DNA of 64,000 nucleotides from Alkalicoccus halolimnae (GTDB taxonomy: Bacteria > Bacillota > Bacilli > Bacillales > Salisediminibacteriaceae), in the NCBI RefSeq assembly GCF_008014775.2, contig NZ_CP144914.1, positions 3,348,001 to 3,412,000 on the forward strand. Direction: 5' to 3'. A program made the position numbers and the translations under genes. Below are positions 34,744 to 49,295 of the stretch, piece after piece. Each line of letters starts with the position of its first letter. The stretch's first letter is position 1. The notes under the pieces were generated by a model that saw only the letters and a program-made list of their open reading frames with translations, ran no database searches and was not told where the DNA came from.

Positions 34744-35132
34744 CTACCTCAGCTCCCCCGCCTTAATTTATATTTGTGTGAAAATAAAATAGGCATTTTT
34801 ATAGGCATTTTTGATGTGCTGTTTTATTTGTAAACGCGGAGCTTCTACATAGATGAGGTTCTGCTGAAGCAGGCCTTTTTACGGAAGAGCAGGCGGTAAT
34901 ATACTGCTCTATTTTCGATACCCGCATATTCGTTCCATAAACATACTATTACGAGATTCCTTTATCGCTATATTTTATCATAAATTTCAAACAAAAAGGA
35001 AGTCGTTTAGTACAAAACTCGACGGCTGTCTGTGAAAATTTGTTGATTTTCTACATGCAGAAGCTGATGTCATCGGCTGTTATTTTATTCCTATGAACCT
35101 GTCTGTCAAAAGAACCATTTTCTGAATAATCT
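34744..35132. other. Non-coding stretch between divergent mbl and catalase genes
   Basis: A direct repeat ATAGGCATTTTT occurs twice near 34790-34812. A hairpin CTGCT-GA-AGCAG followed by CCTTTTT lies at about 34860-34882. No spoIIID-like or other gene is visible. Confidence 0.45.
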
Positions 35133-35157
35133 GTTTTCTTTTTGCTGGAAGGGGTAG
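35133..35157 (+). promoter_or_regulatory. Candidate SigB promoter of the catalase gene
   Basis: GTTTTC, 13 bases, GGGTAG, close to the general-stress consensus GTTTAA-N12-14-GGGTAT, 47 bases before the start codon. Confidence 0.5.
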
Positions 35158-35203
35158 TTGTTCTACGTCTCCCCCGACAAAATTAAAAGAAGGAGTGAAA
35201 GAA

Positions 35204-36094
35204 ATGTTCCAACGTTTTGACAAGCTGCAGATTGATCTGCCGATGCCGGACAAAGCAGATCCTGCTGCTGCAGCCGCGGTTCAGGAGCTGATGGGCGGTC
35301 GTTTTGGTGAGATGTCGACGCTGATGAACTACATGAATCAATCCTTTAATTTTCGTCAGAAAAAGAAGCTGAAGCCATTTTATGATCTGATTGCGAGCAT
35401 TACGGGGGAAGAACTTGGTCATGTCGAGCTTGTTTCAGCCACCATCAATTCATTAATGGAAGGGGCTACTTCTTCAAGCGATGACCCAAAAGCTCCTCTC
35501 GCTCCCGGACTGGATGCCCCGAACCTGCATCACTTCATTGTCAACGCCCAGACGTCTATGCCCGGCAATTCGATGGGGCAGCCTTGGCAGGGTGATTACG
35601 TCTTCAATAGCGGGAACCTCGTCCTGGATTTACTTCACAACTTTTTCCTCGAATGCGGGGCACGCACACACAAAATGCGCGTTTATCAAATGACAAGCCA
35701 CCCGGTAGCCCGGGAGATGATCGGCTACCTGCTCGTGCGCGGTGGTGTCCATACGCTTGCCTATGCCAAAGCCCTCGAGGAAATTACCGGCGTTGATGTG
35801 AAAAAAATGATGCCGATTCCCGATCTCGACAACAGTAAATATGAAGAAGCAGAAAAGTTTGAGCGTCTCGGGCTTCATCGAAAGCTTTTCACTTTCAGTC
35901 CGGAAGATTACCGTGATATAGATAAAATCTGGGTCGGTAATCACCCTGACGACGGCAAACCGCTCGAAGTGGAAATCGGCATGCCGGAAGGCGGCGAGAA
36001 ACCGGATTTCGAAGCGAAGCCGGAAGAATTCGCTCCGGGATACAGTCCGGAAGATTTTTACGATATTGCGGCTAAACTGCAAAAGCGGATGTAA
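35204..36094 (+). CDS. Manganese catalase
   Basis: 296 aa. Ferritin-like fold with the dinuclear-Mn ligands in SITGEELGHVELVSATINSLM, and FLECGARTHKMRVYQMTSHPVAREMIGYLLVRGGVHTLAYAKALE further on. The C-terminal sequence FAPGYSPEDFYDIAAKLQKRM is family-typical. It breaks down hydrogen peroxide without haem. AGAAGGAG stands eight bases before ATG 35204; the GTG at 35195 overlaps that site and is unlikely. It is the only plus-strand gene of the murA-mbl interval and replaces sporulation genes found there in relatives. Confidence 0.94.
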   Translation: MFQRFDKLQIDLPMPDKADPAAAAAVQELMGGRFGEMSTLMNYMNQSFNFRQKKKLKPFYDLIASITGEELGHVELVSATINSLMEGATSSSDDPKAPLAPGLDAPNLHHFIVNAQTSMPGNSMGQPWQGDYVFNSGNLVLDLLHNFFLECGARTHKMRVYQMTSHPVAREMIGYLLVRGGVHTLAYAKALEEITGVDVKKMMPIPDLDNSKYEEAEKFERLGLHRKLFTFSPEDYRDIDKIWVGNHPDDGKPLEVEIGMPEGGEKPDFEAKPEEFAPGYSPEDFYDIAAKLQKRM

Positions 36095-36142
36095 CATTCC
36101 TTCTTTCATCGATCGTGGCAGCGATACGCACCAGCCTGTTTT

Positions 36143-36182
36143 AAGGCGTCCCGGCACCCTAAACTGTCGAGACGCTTTTTTA
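36143..36182 (+). terminator. Terminator of the catalase gene
   Basis: GGCGTC and GACGC(C-like) arms enclose a long loop and run into TTTTTT. Confidence 0.65.
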
Positions 36183-36340
36183 TTTGTTAGTGTAGTTACT
36201 ATTCTTTTAGTATTAGGAGGAAAACTCCGCTTCCACTGACCTGCCGTGGAGGAAATCTCCAGCTTCCTCGGACTTGCGTCCTGCGGGATCTTCCGACCTC
36301 CTTCTTCCACTGGCGTCCGCCGGTTTCCGCTTCGTTTTTA
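36183..36340 (+). repeat. MITE-like element, left-half copy
   Basis: TTTGTTAGTG then, after about 30 bases as in the other copies, GAAAACTCCGCTTCCAC, CTGCGGGATCTTCCGACCTC and GTCCGCCGGTTTCCGCTTCG. About 125 bases run almost identical to 20468-20592. No right half. Confidence 0.72.
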
Positions 36341-36664
36341 TTGTTATTATAGAAAAAATTTTCTGCTGCTATCAACGGTACCTTCAGCGATTAGGATCAT
36401 CGAGCGTCTGTATAAAGATATTAGAGGAATGTACCAAGATCTCACGTAAGTCAGAGGAGCACCAAAATTGTAGTCTTTTGTTAAATAACAGAAGCAAGTA
36501 CTCTAAATTCAGTTCTTCAATAATCCAACGATCCAATTTTATTTTATAAGAATTGTTCTGTTTGTTTCACTCTTTTTCTGGCTATACAATAAAATATGTT
36601 ATTTCTCTTCGAATAAAAAACGTTCATGACCGTGGTTTTGAAGGGGTAATTTCCCGGGGAATAA
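36341..36664. other. AT-rich non-coding stretch
   Basis: Nothing recognised between the repeat copy and the murA terminator. Confidence 0.4.
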
Positions 36665-36699
36665 TAAAACCCCCTGCCCGGAATGGACAGGAGGTTTGA
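36665..36699 (-). terminator. Terminator of murA
   Basis: Minus strand AAACCTCCTG / CAGGGGGTTTT, imperfect stem with T-run. Confidence 0.8.
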
Positions 36700-36717
36700 A
36701 TAATAGCATGAAGCCGT

Positions 36718-38037
36718 TTATGCAAAATTAGAGTTATACGTTTTTTCTTTTGCTGTTGATGGTTCATCCTGCTCTTCTTCGTTTACACGTTCGATATTTG
36801 CTCCGAGTGCGAGCAGTTTTTCGGTGAAGTCTACGTAGCCGCGGTCAATGTGTTTAAGTTCAGTAACGCGGGTGTACCCATCTGCTACGAGTCCTGTCAG
36901 TACAAGAGCGGCTCCTGCACGAAGGTCGGTCGATGCTACTTCTGCTCCCTGGAGCTTAACCGGTCCGTTGACTATCGAGGTTCTTCCTTCAATTTTAATA
37001 TCCGCGTTCATGCGGCGGAATTCTTCTACGTGCATAAACCGGTTTTCAAAGACGGTTTCTGTAATGACGCTGTTTCCTTCAGCAATCAGCATAAGGGCCA
37101 TCATCTGCGACTGCATATCGGTTGGGAAACCTGGATGAGGCATCGTTTTAATATCGACAGCTTTCATCTTCTCCGGCCCGATGACACGGAGTCCTGTGCC
37201 TTCTTCTTCAATATGAATACCCATTTCCGTCATTTTTGCGATAACCGGACGCAGGTGTTCGGGAAGGACATTTTCAATAAGAACATTTCCGCCGGTGATA
37301 GCAGCCGCAGCCATAAATGTACCTGCTTCGACGCGGTCTGGAATAATGGTATGATCCGCTGCGGTCAGTTCTTCCACTCCGTCAATACGGATCGTGCCTG
37401 TGCCTGCTCCGCGGACTTTGGCGCCCATCGCGTTCAAGTACGTAGCGAGGCAGACAATTTCCGGCTCTTCCGCAGCGTTTTCTATTACGGTTCTGCCTTC
37501 TGCCATCGAGGCTGCCATCATGATGTTTTCAGTGGCGCCGACACTTGGGAAGTCGAGATAAACTTTGCCTCCCTGAAGGCGTCCGTCGACTTTAGCTTCA
37601 ATGTACCCGTTGCCGATCTCTACTGTCGCGCCCATCGCTTCAAAGCCTTTTAAGTGCTGATCAATGGGACGGGAACCGATGGCACATCCGCCCGGAAGCG
37701 CGATCCGCGCATGACCCACGCGTGCCAGAAGCGGCCCCATAACGAGGAAAGAAGCGCGCATTTTGCGGACAAATTCAAATGGTGCTTCTGTTGCGAGCGG
37801 CTTTTCCGCATTAATTTTAAGATGGTTCGTTCCATCGTACTCCACATCGGCGAAAAGATTGCGAAGAACTTCGCTGATGGTGTAAACATCAGCCAGAGGC
37901 GGTACGTCGTAAATGTTACTCGTTCCTTTACTTGCTAGAATAGATGCGGTAATGACCGGTAATACAGCGTTTTTTGCGCCTTCAATGCGCACGCTTCCGC
38001 TGAGCGGACGGCCTCCGCGAACAATAATTTTTTCCAA
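36718..38037 (-). CDS. murA: UDP-N-acetylglucosamine 1-carboxyvinyltransferase MurA
   Basis: 439 aa. Lys22-Asn23 (EGAKNAVLP), catalytic Cys118 in [17 protein letters not shown] (the fosfomycin target), and [14 protein letters not shown]. It transfers enolpyruvate from PEP to UDP-GlcNAc, the first committed step of peptidoglycan synthesis. TTG start six bases after GGAGGGG. By position, next to DUF1146 and the atp operon, it is MurAA. The C-terminal 20 residues ([16 protein letters not shown]) are a polar extension. Confidence 0.96.
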   Translation of the reverse strand: MEKIIVRGGRPLSGSVRIEGAKNAVLPVITASILASKGTSNIYDVPPLADVYTISEVLRNLFADVEYDGTNHLKINAEKPLATEAPFEFVRKMRASFLVMGPLLARVGHARIALPGGCAIGSRPIDQHLKGFEAMGATVEIGNGYIEAKVDGRLQGGKVYLDFPSVGATENIMMAASMAEGRTVIENAAEEPEIVCLATYLNAMGAKVRGAGTGTIRIDGVEELTAADHTIIPDRVEAGTFMAAAAITGGNVLIENVLPEHLRPVIAKMTEMGIHIEEEGTGLRVIGPEKMKAVDIKTMPHPGFPTDMQSQMMALMLIAEGNSVITETVFENRFMHVEEFRRMNADIKIEGRTSIVNGPVKLQGAEVASTDLRAGAALVLTGLVADGYTRVTELKHIDRGYVDFTEKLLALGANIERVNEEEQDEPSTAKEKTYNSNFA

Positions 38038-38214
38038 TATATTCCCCTCCGTGTCCAGATGCCTGCGCAGCTGGTAATCGTAAAAGTCGATTTCGTATTT
38101 TGTCTAAGATTTTTAAAAAGCGTCATTTGTTACAGCGAACGTTTTGTATTGGTAAAGCACCGTACATAATCAGGTCCCTTCAGGCGGACCCACATGTACC
38201 TTCCGTGCTTGCCG

Positions 38215-38448
38215 CTAAAATAAATAGCGGAGCGATGTAGACCAGTTCAAGTAGTTCAGCAGAAATCCGGTAACGAGATGCGTAAGTGCAAGCGTTGTTA
38301 ACACCATCAGCGCCTTTGCTTTGATACCTTCAGGATCTTTAACAAAAACGTCGAAGCGAAAGGATTGTACACACCACCAGACGACCACTAAGACCATGAG
38401 ACTGATCATGATGTTAAATAGTGACTGCTGACCAATGGAATCCATCAT
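38215..38448 (-). CDS. DUF1146 (YwzB-like) membrane protein
   Basis: 77 aa with two membrane helices (about 11-27 and 45-65). IKAKALMVLTTLALTHLVTGFLLNYLNWSTSLRYLF with the polar R and F positions between helices is the DUF1146 pattern. It sits between atpC and murA exactly as ywzB does in Bacillus. GGAGGGG upstream; either of two consecutive ATG codons can start. Function unknown. Confidence 0.85.
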   Translation of the reverse strand: MMDSIGQQSLFNIMISLMVLVVVWWCVQSFRFDVFVKDPEGIKAKALMVLTTLALTHLVTGFLLNYLNWSTSLRYLF

Positions 38449-39138
38449 GCTACCCCTCCGTACGTTTCTGCTCTTTCTCTACTGTGAAAATACTCGATTT
38501 TAAGCACAACCATAATCTTAACTAAAATCCAAAGCCAAAGCTACCTCTAATTAGCACAAATCTACGGAAAATGGTAGTTCTTTCGTATGATTTTTGAGAT
38601 TACGTCCTTTTTTCCCTTTTTTCACTACAAAGATAATCAGCGGCAAAAAAACTTCTTATTTCTTATTATTCACAAAAACAGATAAAAATAATCTTCTTTT
38701 TACGAAAATGTTAAAAAATGTGTAATACAAGGATTTCATCTTCTGCCTCTTTTTGCAAACTCATTTTCCTTACTTAAAAAGGGTCAACCTCGCCTATGTA
38801 CTTCAGGTCTTTCATTATTACAGTCGCTGCCGCCTTCGAAAAGTTACACATTGAATAAGGAAATTGTTGATGTGGTCATAATATGAGGTAAAAATATTCT
38901 GTATATTTACAGGTTATAGGAATTAATAGAAAAATGGTATGTGTCAATCTGCCTATTTTATAGAAAAAATATACAAGAATGAGGAAGGTATCCGCATCTT
39001 TTTCAGGTCTTAAGACTTTTGTTCCTCTCATAATTTCCAAAAGAAATTAGTTCGAAAAGCTCTGCCCTCGGCTGGTGTAGTTATAAATGCGCGCCGCTGG
39101 CTTTCATTGTTGAGTTGGGTGGGATAGAGGAGCGGGGG
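38449..39138. other. AT-rich non-coding stretch
   Basis: No gene, promoter or RNA recognised here. A spoIID or ywmB homologue is not present. Confidence 0.45.
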
Positions 39139-39300
39139 CTGAATTAATAAAACTTCACGCCGAAATAACAGAACCTGTGCTTCAATTAACAGAACTACAC
39201 GAAATAAACAGAACTATCCGCCGGTTTAAGAAGACCGGGGGCTGAATTAAAAGAACTTTTTTCCGAATTAACAGAACCGAAGCAGCAATTATAAGAACCG
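39139..39300 (+). repeat. 21-bp-period imperfect tandem array (copy C)
   Basis: Units start (A of ATTAA or variant) at 39143, 39164, 39185, 39204, 39225, 39246, 39267 and 39288: spacings 21, 21, 19, 21, 21, 21, 21. Core GAATTAACAGAAC with variable 8-9 bases between. Confidence 0.85.
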
Positions 39301-39310
39301 TCCCACCCTA

Positions 39311-39398
39311 CCGAGAGAAGGAAAGATCAGTTGAGGCCGTCCCACCCGGAAGGCGCCCCCATAAAGAGGCTGTATCCAGAGAAACGGAAACGAAAAAT
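39311..39398 (+). repeat. Dispersed repeat R3, copy 4 (partial)
   Basis: AGATCAGTTGAGGCCGTCCC, ACCCGGAAGGCGCCCCCA and GAAACGGAAACGAAAAATAG follow the right half of the 59043 copy. It directly adjoins the 21-bp array. Confidence 0.6.
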
Positions 39399-39443
39399 AG
39401 TGGTCAACATATAGTAGATATTCTATTTCAAGGGAGACTTTTG

Positions 39444-39612
39444 ATTTACTCCACATTAAGAGCATTTTACTCATCAACATCAGAGATTAACTCATTTTTC
39501 AGGGGGATTTACTATCATTAGTCGCGTTTACTCTCAAATGGGAAGGCTTAACTGATTTTAATGATCGCATATTGACGTTAATTCATCGTTTCACCATCCG
39601 AATTCATCATTC
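39444..39612. repeat. 21-bp-period array with a different core (TTACTCAT)
   Basis: TTAC/TTAAC(T)C cores at 39448, 39469, 39490, 39511, 39530, 39551, 39581 and 39602 (position of A before C or its equivalent): spacings 21, 21, 21, 19, 21, 30, 21. See findings. Confidence 0.65.
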
Positions 39613-39751
39613 TACCCACCACACCCACCACCCCTCAAACAACGAAAAGCAGCTTCTGCCTGGAATTGCGAACGTATGGGGCGACGTGATCACGACTTTA
39701 TCCCAGCAGGTTACCATCAGAATAAGGATCCATTAAATTGCCGCTGGAACA

Positions 39752-39786
39752 ATAAAAAAAATCCCGCCTGAATACAGACGGAATCG
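39752..39786 (-). terminator. Terminator of the atp operon
   Basis: Minus strand CCGTCTG / CAGGCGG with a short loop and eight T, a few bases after atpC. Confidence 0.9.
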
Positions 39787-39789
39787 TAA

Positions 39790-40194
<405 letters not shown>

Positions 40195-40300
40195 TCACCC
40201 TCCTTATCGAAAGGATGCGTCCTTCCGCTTCTTGAAAGCGGAAAGAGGATCACTTTTTATGTGTTGCGTAAAAGCAGGAGGCACGAGGCCTCCGCTTTTC

Positions 40301-42642
<2,342 letters not shown>

Positions 42643-42697
42643 TCACCACCTTTGCTCCGAAAGCAGGGGCGTGCTGCCCGCTGCTCTGCTGTTGGTC

Positions 42698-44762
<2,065 letters not shown>

Positions 44763-44766
<4 letters not shown>

Positions 44767-45260
44767 AGGTCTCCGCCCACTTCTTTAAGCGTCTCCTGGA
44801 TAAGCTTTTCCTGCTCGTGTTCATCCAGTTCTTTTTCGATCACTTTCGCCGCTACAAGAACGGATAATGTGGAAACTTGTTCACGAAGCGCGGAGATTGC
44901 CTGTGCTTTTTCCGTGTTGATTTCCTGCTTGGCATTTTCTTTCAGACGCTCGGACTCCTGCCGGGCACTTTTCACGATTTCTGCCGCCTGCTGTTCACTC
45001 ATCTTCTTCGAGTTTTCGACGATTTCCTTCGCTTCTACGCGTGCCTGCTGAATCGCTTCACGCTGTTCTTTCAGGTACTGTTCTGATTCGTCGCGGTTTT
45101 TTTCCGCTGATGAAATCTGTTCAGCAATGTGCTGCTCGCGTTTTTCCATCATGTTCATGACCGGACCGAACGCGTATTTCTTCAAAAGTAGTAAAAGAAC
45201 GAAGAATGCCGCTATCTGATAGAGCGCATTCAGCCATTCTATTTCATTAATATCAAACAA
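44763..45260 (-). CDS. atpF: ATP synthase Fo b subunit
   Basis: 165 aa. One N-terminal membrane helix (LNALYQIAAFFVLLLLLKKYAFGPV) then a long charged coiled coil forming the peripheral stalk. TTG start, preceded by GGAGGCGA. Overlaps atpH by four bases. A hairpin lies 45 bases upstream in the gap to atpE. Confidence 0.96.
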
Positions 45261-45304
45261 CAGGGTCGCCTCCTTTGTGCAGAACTTCTGTTAGGAAAAG
45301 CGAA

Positions 45305-45320
45305 CCCGGAGCAATCCGGG
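45305..45320 (-). promoter_or_regulatory. Hairpin in the atpE-atpF gap
   Basis: CCCGGA and TCCGGG enclose a four-base loop, followed in mRNA sense by TTCGCTTTTCC. It lies about 65 bases after atpE inside a 125-base gap, the longest in the Fo part of the operon. Confidence 0.6.
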
Positions 45321-45385
45321 CACACTTTCGTACATAAGGAATGGCGAAGCGTGTAATAATACGACCTCCGCCATGAAATTTGTCG

Positions 45386-45667
<282 letters not shown>

Positions 45668-45695
45668 TCAGTGAGAGCTATTATTCACGAGATGA

Positions 45696-46454
<759 letters not shown>

Positions 46455-46477
46455 CTAATCCAGTTGTAGAAGATACG

Positions 46478-46849
46478 CTACTGCAAATGCTTAATGTGGA
46501 AAATAGGATCAATAAGAAGGATGACGTACGTAACTGCAAGTCCTGCAATCACACCTGTCATATCGAAATACTGGGGAAAAGCCTGGGCAATGAACAGAGC
46601 GGCGACTACGATGAGAAGCCTCCCAAGGGTACCGATGGAAAACCGGTATTTGCGGGTTCTCTGCATTTCCATGATCCGCTTCGTTTGAAAATATGTACTC
46701 ACAAAATTCAGTAAACTAAAAGCGGTTCCAAAGGCCATTCCTAAGAAAAACGTGGAAATCGATGTGATTACGGCGAGGAGCAGAAGCAGCACGATGATGA
46801 TGCCGGTGTAAATAGAATAGCGTCTGGCAAGTTCACTCATCGATGTCAT
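46478..46849 (-). CDS. atpI: ATP synthase-associated membrane protein AtpI
   Basis: 123 aa with four membrane helices. Helix pairs (IYTGIIIVLLLLLAVITSIS, TFFLGMAFGTAFSLLNFVSTYFQTKRIM, LGRLLIVVAALFIAQAFP, GVIAGLAVTYVILLIDPIFH) match AtpI, which assists c-ring assembly. Starts within the end of atpZ (17-base overlap) with GGAGG six bases ahead. Confidence 0.9.
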   Translation of the reverse strand: MTSMSELARRYSIYTGIIIVLLLLLAVITSISTFFLGMAFGTAFSLLNFVSTYFQTKRIMEMQRTRKYRFSIGTLGRLLIVVAALFIAQAFPQYFDMTGVIAGLAVTYVILLIDPIFHIKHLQ

Positions 46850-47084
46850 TTTCGCCCTCCGTAAACTTCGTTACTGCGGAATAGATTCCATACATTGCTG
46901 CGCCGAGACCGGCAAGCAGAACAAGAAGCAGGAATATTCCATTCGTACCGAAATACTGATCCAGCCATCTGCCGCCGAATACGCCTAACAATATTGCTCC
47001 TATAATATAGGAAGAAATTGTCGTCATCAGCGCAAAAGCCCGCATAATTGGTTGATAAGGAGGCTGTTGTGACTTTTTTGACAT
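46833..47084 (-). CDS. atpZ: AtpZ, small membrane protein of the ATP synthase operon
   Basis: 83 aa, two helices. RAFALMTTISSYIIGAILLGVFGGRWLDQYFGTNGIFLLLVLLAGLGAAMYGIY is the AtpZ/AtpI-family pattern (GxxxGxWLDxxFGT). In alkaliphilic Bacillus AtpZ and AtpI have been connected with Mg2+ supply for the synthase. ATG 47084 follows AAGGAG by nine bases; the earlier GTG overlaps that site. First gene of the operon. Confidence 0.88.
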   Translation of the reverse strand: MSKKSQQPPYQPIMRAFALMTTISSYIIGAILLGVFGGRWLDQYFGTNGIFLLLVLLAGLGAAMYGIYSAVTKFTEGENDIDE

Positions 47085-47526
47085 GCCGCATAACTCCTTA
47101 CTCACAATTAGACTGGTTCATCCGATACCTTTGTAATCGTACAACATGACCCCTATCATGTCAATACGATGAAAACGGAAACAACGCCCGTGAAATCGCA
47201 GTTTTTCACGAGGATTATTTTCCTTTTTCCTCCCTCTTATTACCAAGTTCTTTCCTATGTACATTTATCATTATACATAAGTTTGTGAAAAATGTCTGTT
47301 ATAATCTGTGAGAATTAAATATGAATTTTTTGTGAAGAATTTGACTAAATTCAGGGGGGATCTTTCGTGCTGGATGAATATATCTTCCTATCTAAAATTG
47401 GTATATCAACTTAAAGCATGTGCCGCTGATCTACATTTATTTCCCAGCCATATAAAGTGAGCTCCTTTTATTCATTTCCGCCTCTGTGAACGGCGGATGC
47501 AGCGGGGAGTTGAAGGGGGTGGGGTG
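47085..47526. other. Upstream region of the atp operon
   Basis: A possible minus-strand -10 TATAAT lies at 47270-47275 without a convincing -35. No gene is seen. Confidence 0.4.
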
Positions 47527-47672
47527 GGGATTCTGCCATTACCTCTCCTAATTATGCCACTAACCGCATTTTTTCCGCCTCTTCTCGGAGTATTTCTTCC
47601 ACTTCTTCCGATATTTCCGCCACTACCCTGTTATTCTGCCACTTCTCTCTGTTATTCTGCCACTTCCCGCCC
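47527..47672 (-). repeat. 21-bp-period imperfect tandem array (copy D)
   Basis: Minus-strand units AGTGGCAGAATAACAGAGAG, AGTGGCAGAATAACAGGGT, AGTGGCGGAAATATCGGAAG, AGTGGAAGAAATACTCCGAG, AGAGGCGGAAAAAATGCGGT, AGTGGCATAATTAGGAGAGG. Spacings of the GG pair: 21, 21, 21, 21, 19, 21. Confidence 0.85.
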
Positions 47673-47859
47673 TTTCCTCCGTGCCGAGGGAAGGGGAAAA
47701 TAAGACTGTTTAAGAAGCCGTTCGATGTATCGCTGCAGATAACTTTCCGCAGGCGAATCAATTTTTCATTCTTTTTCCCGAAACCTTAAGTCGGCAGCGT
47801 CCGGCGAAAGCTGAGAGCCATCCGGAAATCAACAGGACATGCTTTAATATAACTGCTTC

Positions 47860-47896
47860 AAAAAAAGCTGTCCGGACAGTTGTCCGAACAGCTTGT
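47860..47896 (-). terminator. Terminator of wecB
   Basis: AAGCTGT-CGGACA / TGTCCG-ACAGCTT with six T on the minus strand. Confidence 0.9.
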
Positions 47897-47906
47897 TCCT
47901 CGGTTA

Positions 47907-49049
47907 TTATACTTCAAATGCCTTCGGACGGTCGGTGCGGAGTCCGTAAAAGTAGCGGATGGCTTCGATGATGCGCTTGGAAGCTTCTCCGTCACCGTAG
48001 GGGTTGGAGGCTTTTGACATAGCTTTGTAGGCCGTTTCATCGCTGAGGAGCGTGGATGCATCATGATAAATATCTTCCTCTTCCGTTCCGGAAAGCTTCA
48101 GCGTACCGGCAGCAATTCCTTCCGGACGCTCCGTCGTGTCACGCAGCACGAGCACAGGCACGCCGAGAGAAGGCGCTTCCTCCTGAACACCGCCGGAGTC
48201 GGTAAGAATGATATGCGCCCGTGACGCAAAGTTATGAAAGTCGCGGACGCCGAGCGGGTCAATCAGCTGGATGCGGTCATCGTCTCCGAGAATCTCATCG
48301 GCCAGTTCCCGGACGACCGGGTTTAAATGGACCGGATAGATGACCTGGACGTCTTCGTATTCCGTCACGATCCGCTTGATTGCACGGAACATATTGCGCA
48401 TCGGTTCACCAAGGTTTTCGCGGCGGTGGGCGGTCACGAGCAGAAGGCGGTCGTTACCTAGCTTTTCGAGAACGCTGCTCTCGTATTCGTCGGTGACGGT
48501 TGTTTTCAGGGCATCAATCGCCGTGTTGCCGGTGACAAATATTCCGTCTTCCTGCTTATTTTCATTGAGGAGATTTTCTGCGGCTTTTACTGTCGGGGCA
48601 AAATGCAGGTCACTGATGACCCCTGTCAGCTGACGATTCATTTCTTCTGGAAACGGAGAGTATTTATCCCACGTCCGGAGACCCGCTTCGACGTGTCCGA
48701 CGGCAATCTGGTTGTAGTATGCAGCAAGGCTTGCGACAAAGGTCGTCGTCGTGTCTCCGTGTACGAGCACCATATCCGGCTGGAGGCGTTTCATCGCTTC
48801 ATCGAGTCCTTCCATTGCTCTCGTTGTGACGTCGGTGAGCGTCTGGCGTGCCTGCATGATGTTTAAGTCTTCATCGGGCGTTACCCCGAATATTTCCAGA
48901 ACCTGATCGAGCATTTCGCGGTGCTGACCGGTTACGGTTACTATCGATTCAATTTCTTCATGTTTTTCCATTTCGAGTACGAGCGGGCACATTTTTATCG
49001 CTTCCGGCCGTGTCCCGAAAATGGTCATGATCTTTTTACGCTCTGGCAT
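47907..49049 (-). CDS. wecB: UDP-N-acetylglucosamine 2-epimerase (non-hydrolysing)
   Basis: 380 aa from ATG 49049 (AAGGAAG upstream), the same length as Bacillus MnaA. TIFGTRPEAIKMCPLV, VLVHGDTTTTFVASLAAYY, VGHVEAGLRTWDKYSPFPEEMNRQL, LVTAHRRENLG and LTDSGGVQEEAPSLGVPVLVLRDTTERPEG are the family blocks. It makes UDP-ManNAc for teichoic-acid linkage units and other wall polymers. Known as mnaA in Bacillus; its place between upp and the atp operon is conserved. Confidence 0.96.
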   Translation of the reverse strand: MPERKKIMTIFGTRPEAIKMCPLVLEMEKHEEIESIVTVTGQHREMLDQVLEIFGVTPDEDLNIMQARQTLTDVTTRAMEGLDEAMKRLQPDMVLVHGDTTTTFVASLAAYYNQIAVGHVEAGLRTWDKYSPFPEEMNRQLTGVISDLHFAPTVKAAENLLNENKQEDGIFVTGNTAIDALKTTVTDEYESSVLEKLGNDRLLLVTAHRRENLGEPMRNMFRAIKRIVTEYEDVQVIYPVHLNPVVRELADEILGDDDRIQLIDPLGVRDFHNFASRAHIILTDSGGVQEEAPSLGVPVLVLRDTTERPEGIAAGTLKLSGTEEEDIYHDASTLLSDETAYKAMSKASNPYGDGEASKRIIEAIRYFYGLRTDRPKAFEV

Positions 49050-49247
49050 CTCGTCACTTCCTTTTCCTTTCATAGTAAACTAAGGTCTATTTTACCAGAA
49101 AAGCGGCAGGTTATGTGCGCTGTTTAATTTGGCTCCGCCCCTCATGTTCCCGATTTGCCGGTACCAAAACTCCGTTATAACGCCCGCATCTCAGTTCCGT
49201 GCCCGTGAAGGAGCAGTTTTTCCCGGTCAGTCACCCCTCTATCGTTT

Positions 49248-49290
49248 AAAGGCGCCATGACCATATGTGGTCATGACGCCTTTCTTTTTC
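49248..49290 (-). terminator. Terminator of upp (TGAC/GTCA type)
   Basis: GGCG-CATGACCA / TGGTCATG-CGCC around TATG, with flanking A/T runs. Confidence 0.88.
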
Positions 49291-49295
49291 CGAGA

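Noticed and set aside
39139..39300. CRISPR array
   Set aside because: Repeat cores are about 12 bases, units are 21 bases, spacers are not unique 26-40-mers, and no cas gene is present.
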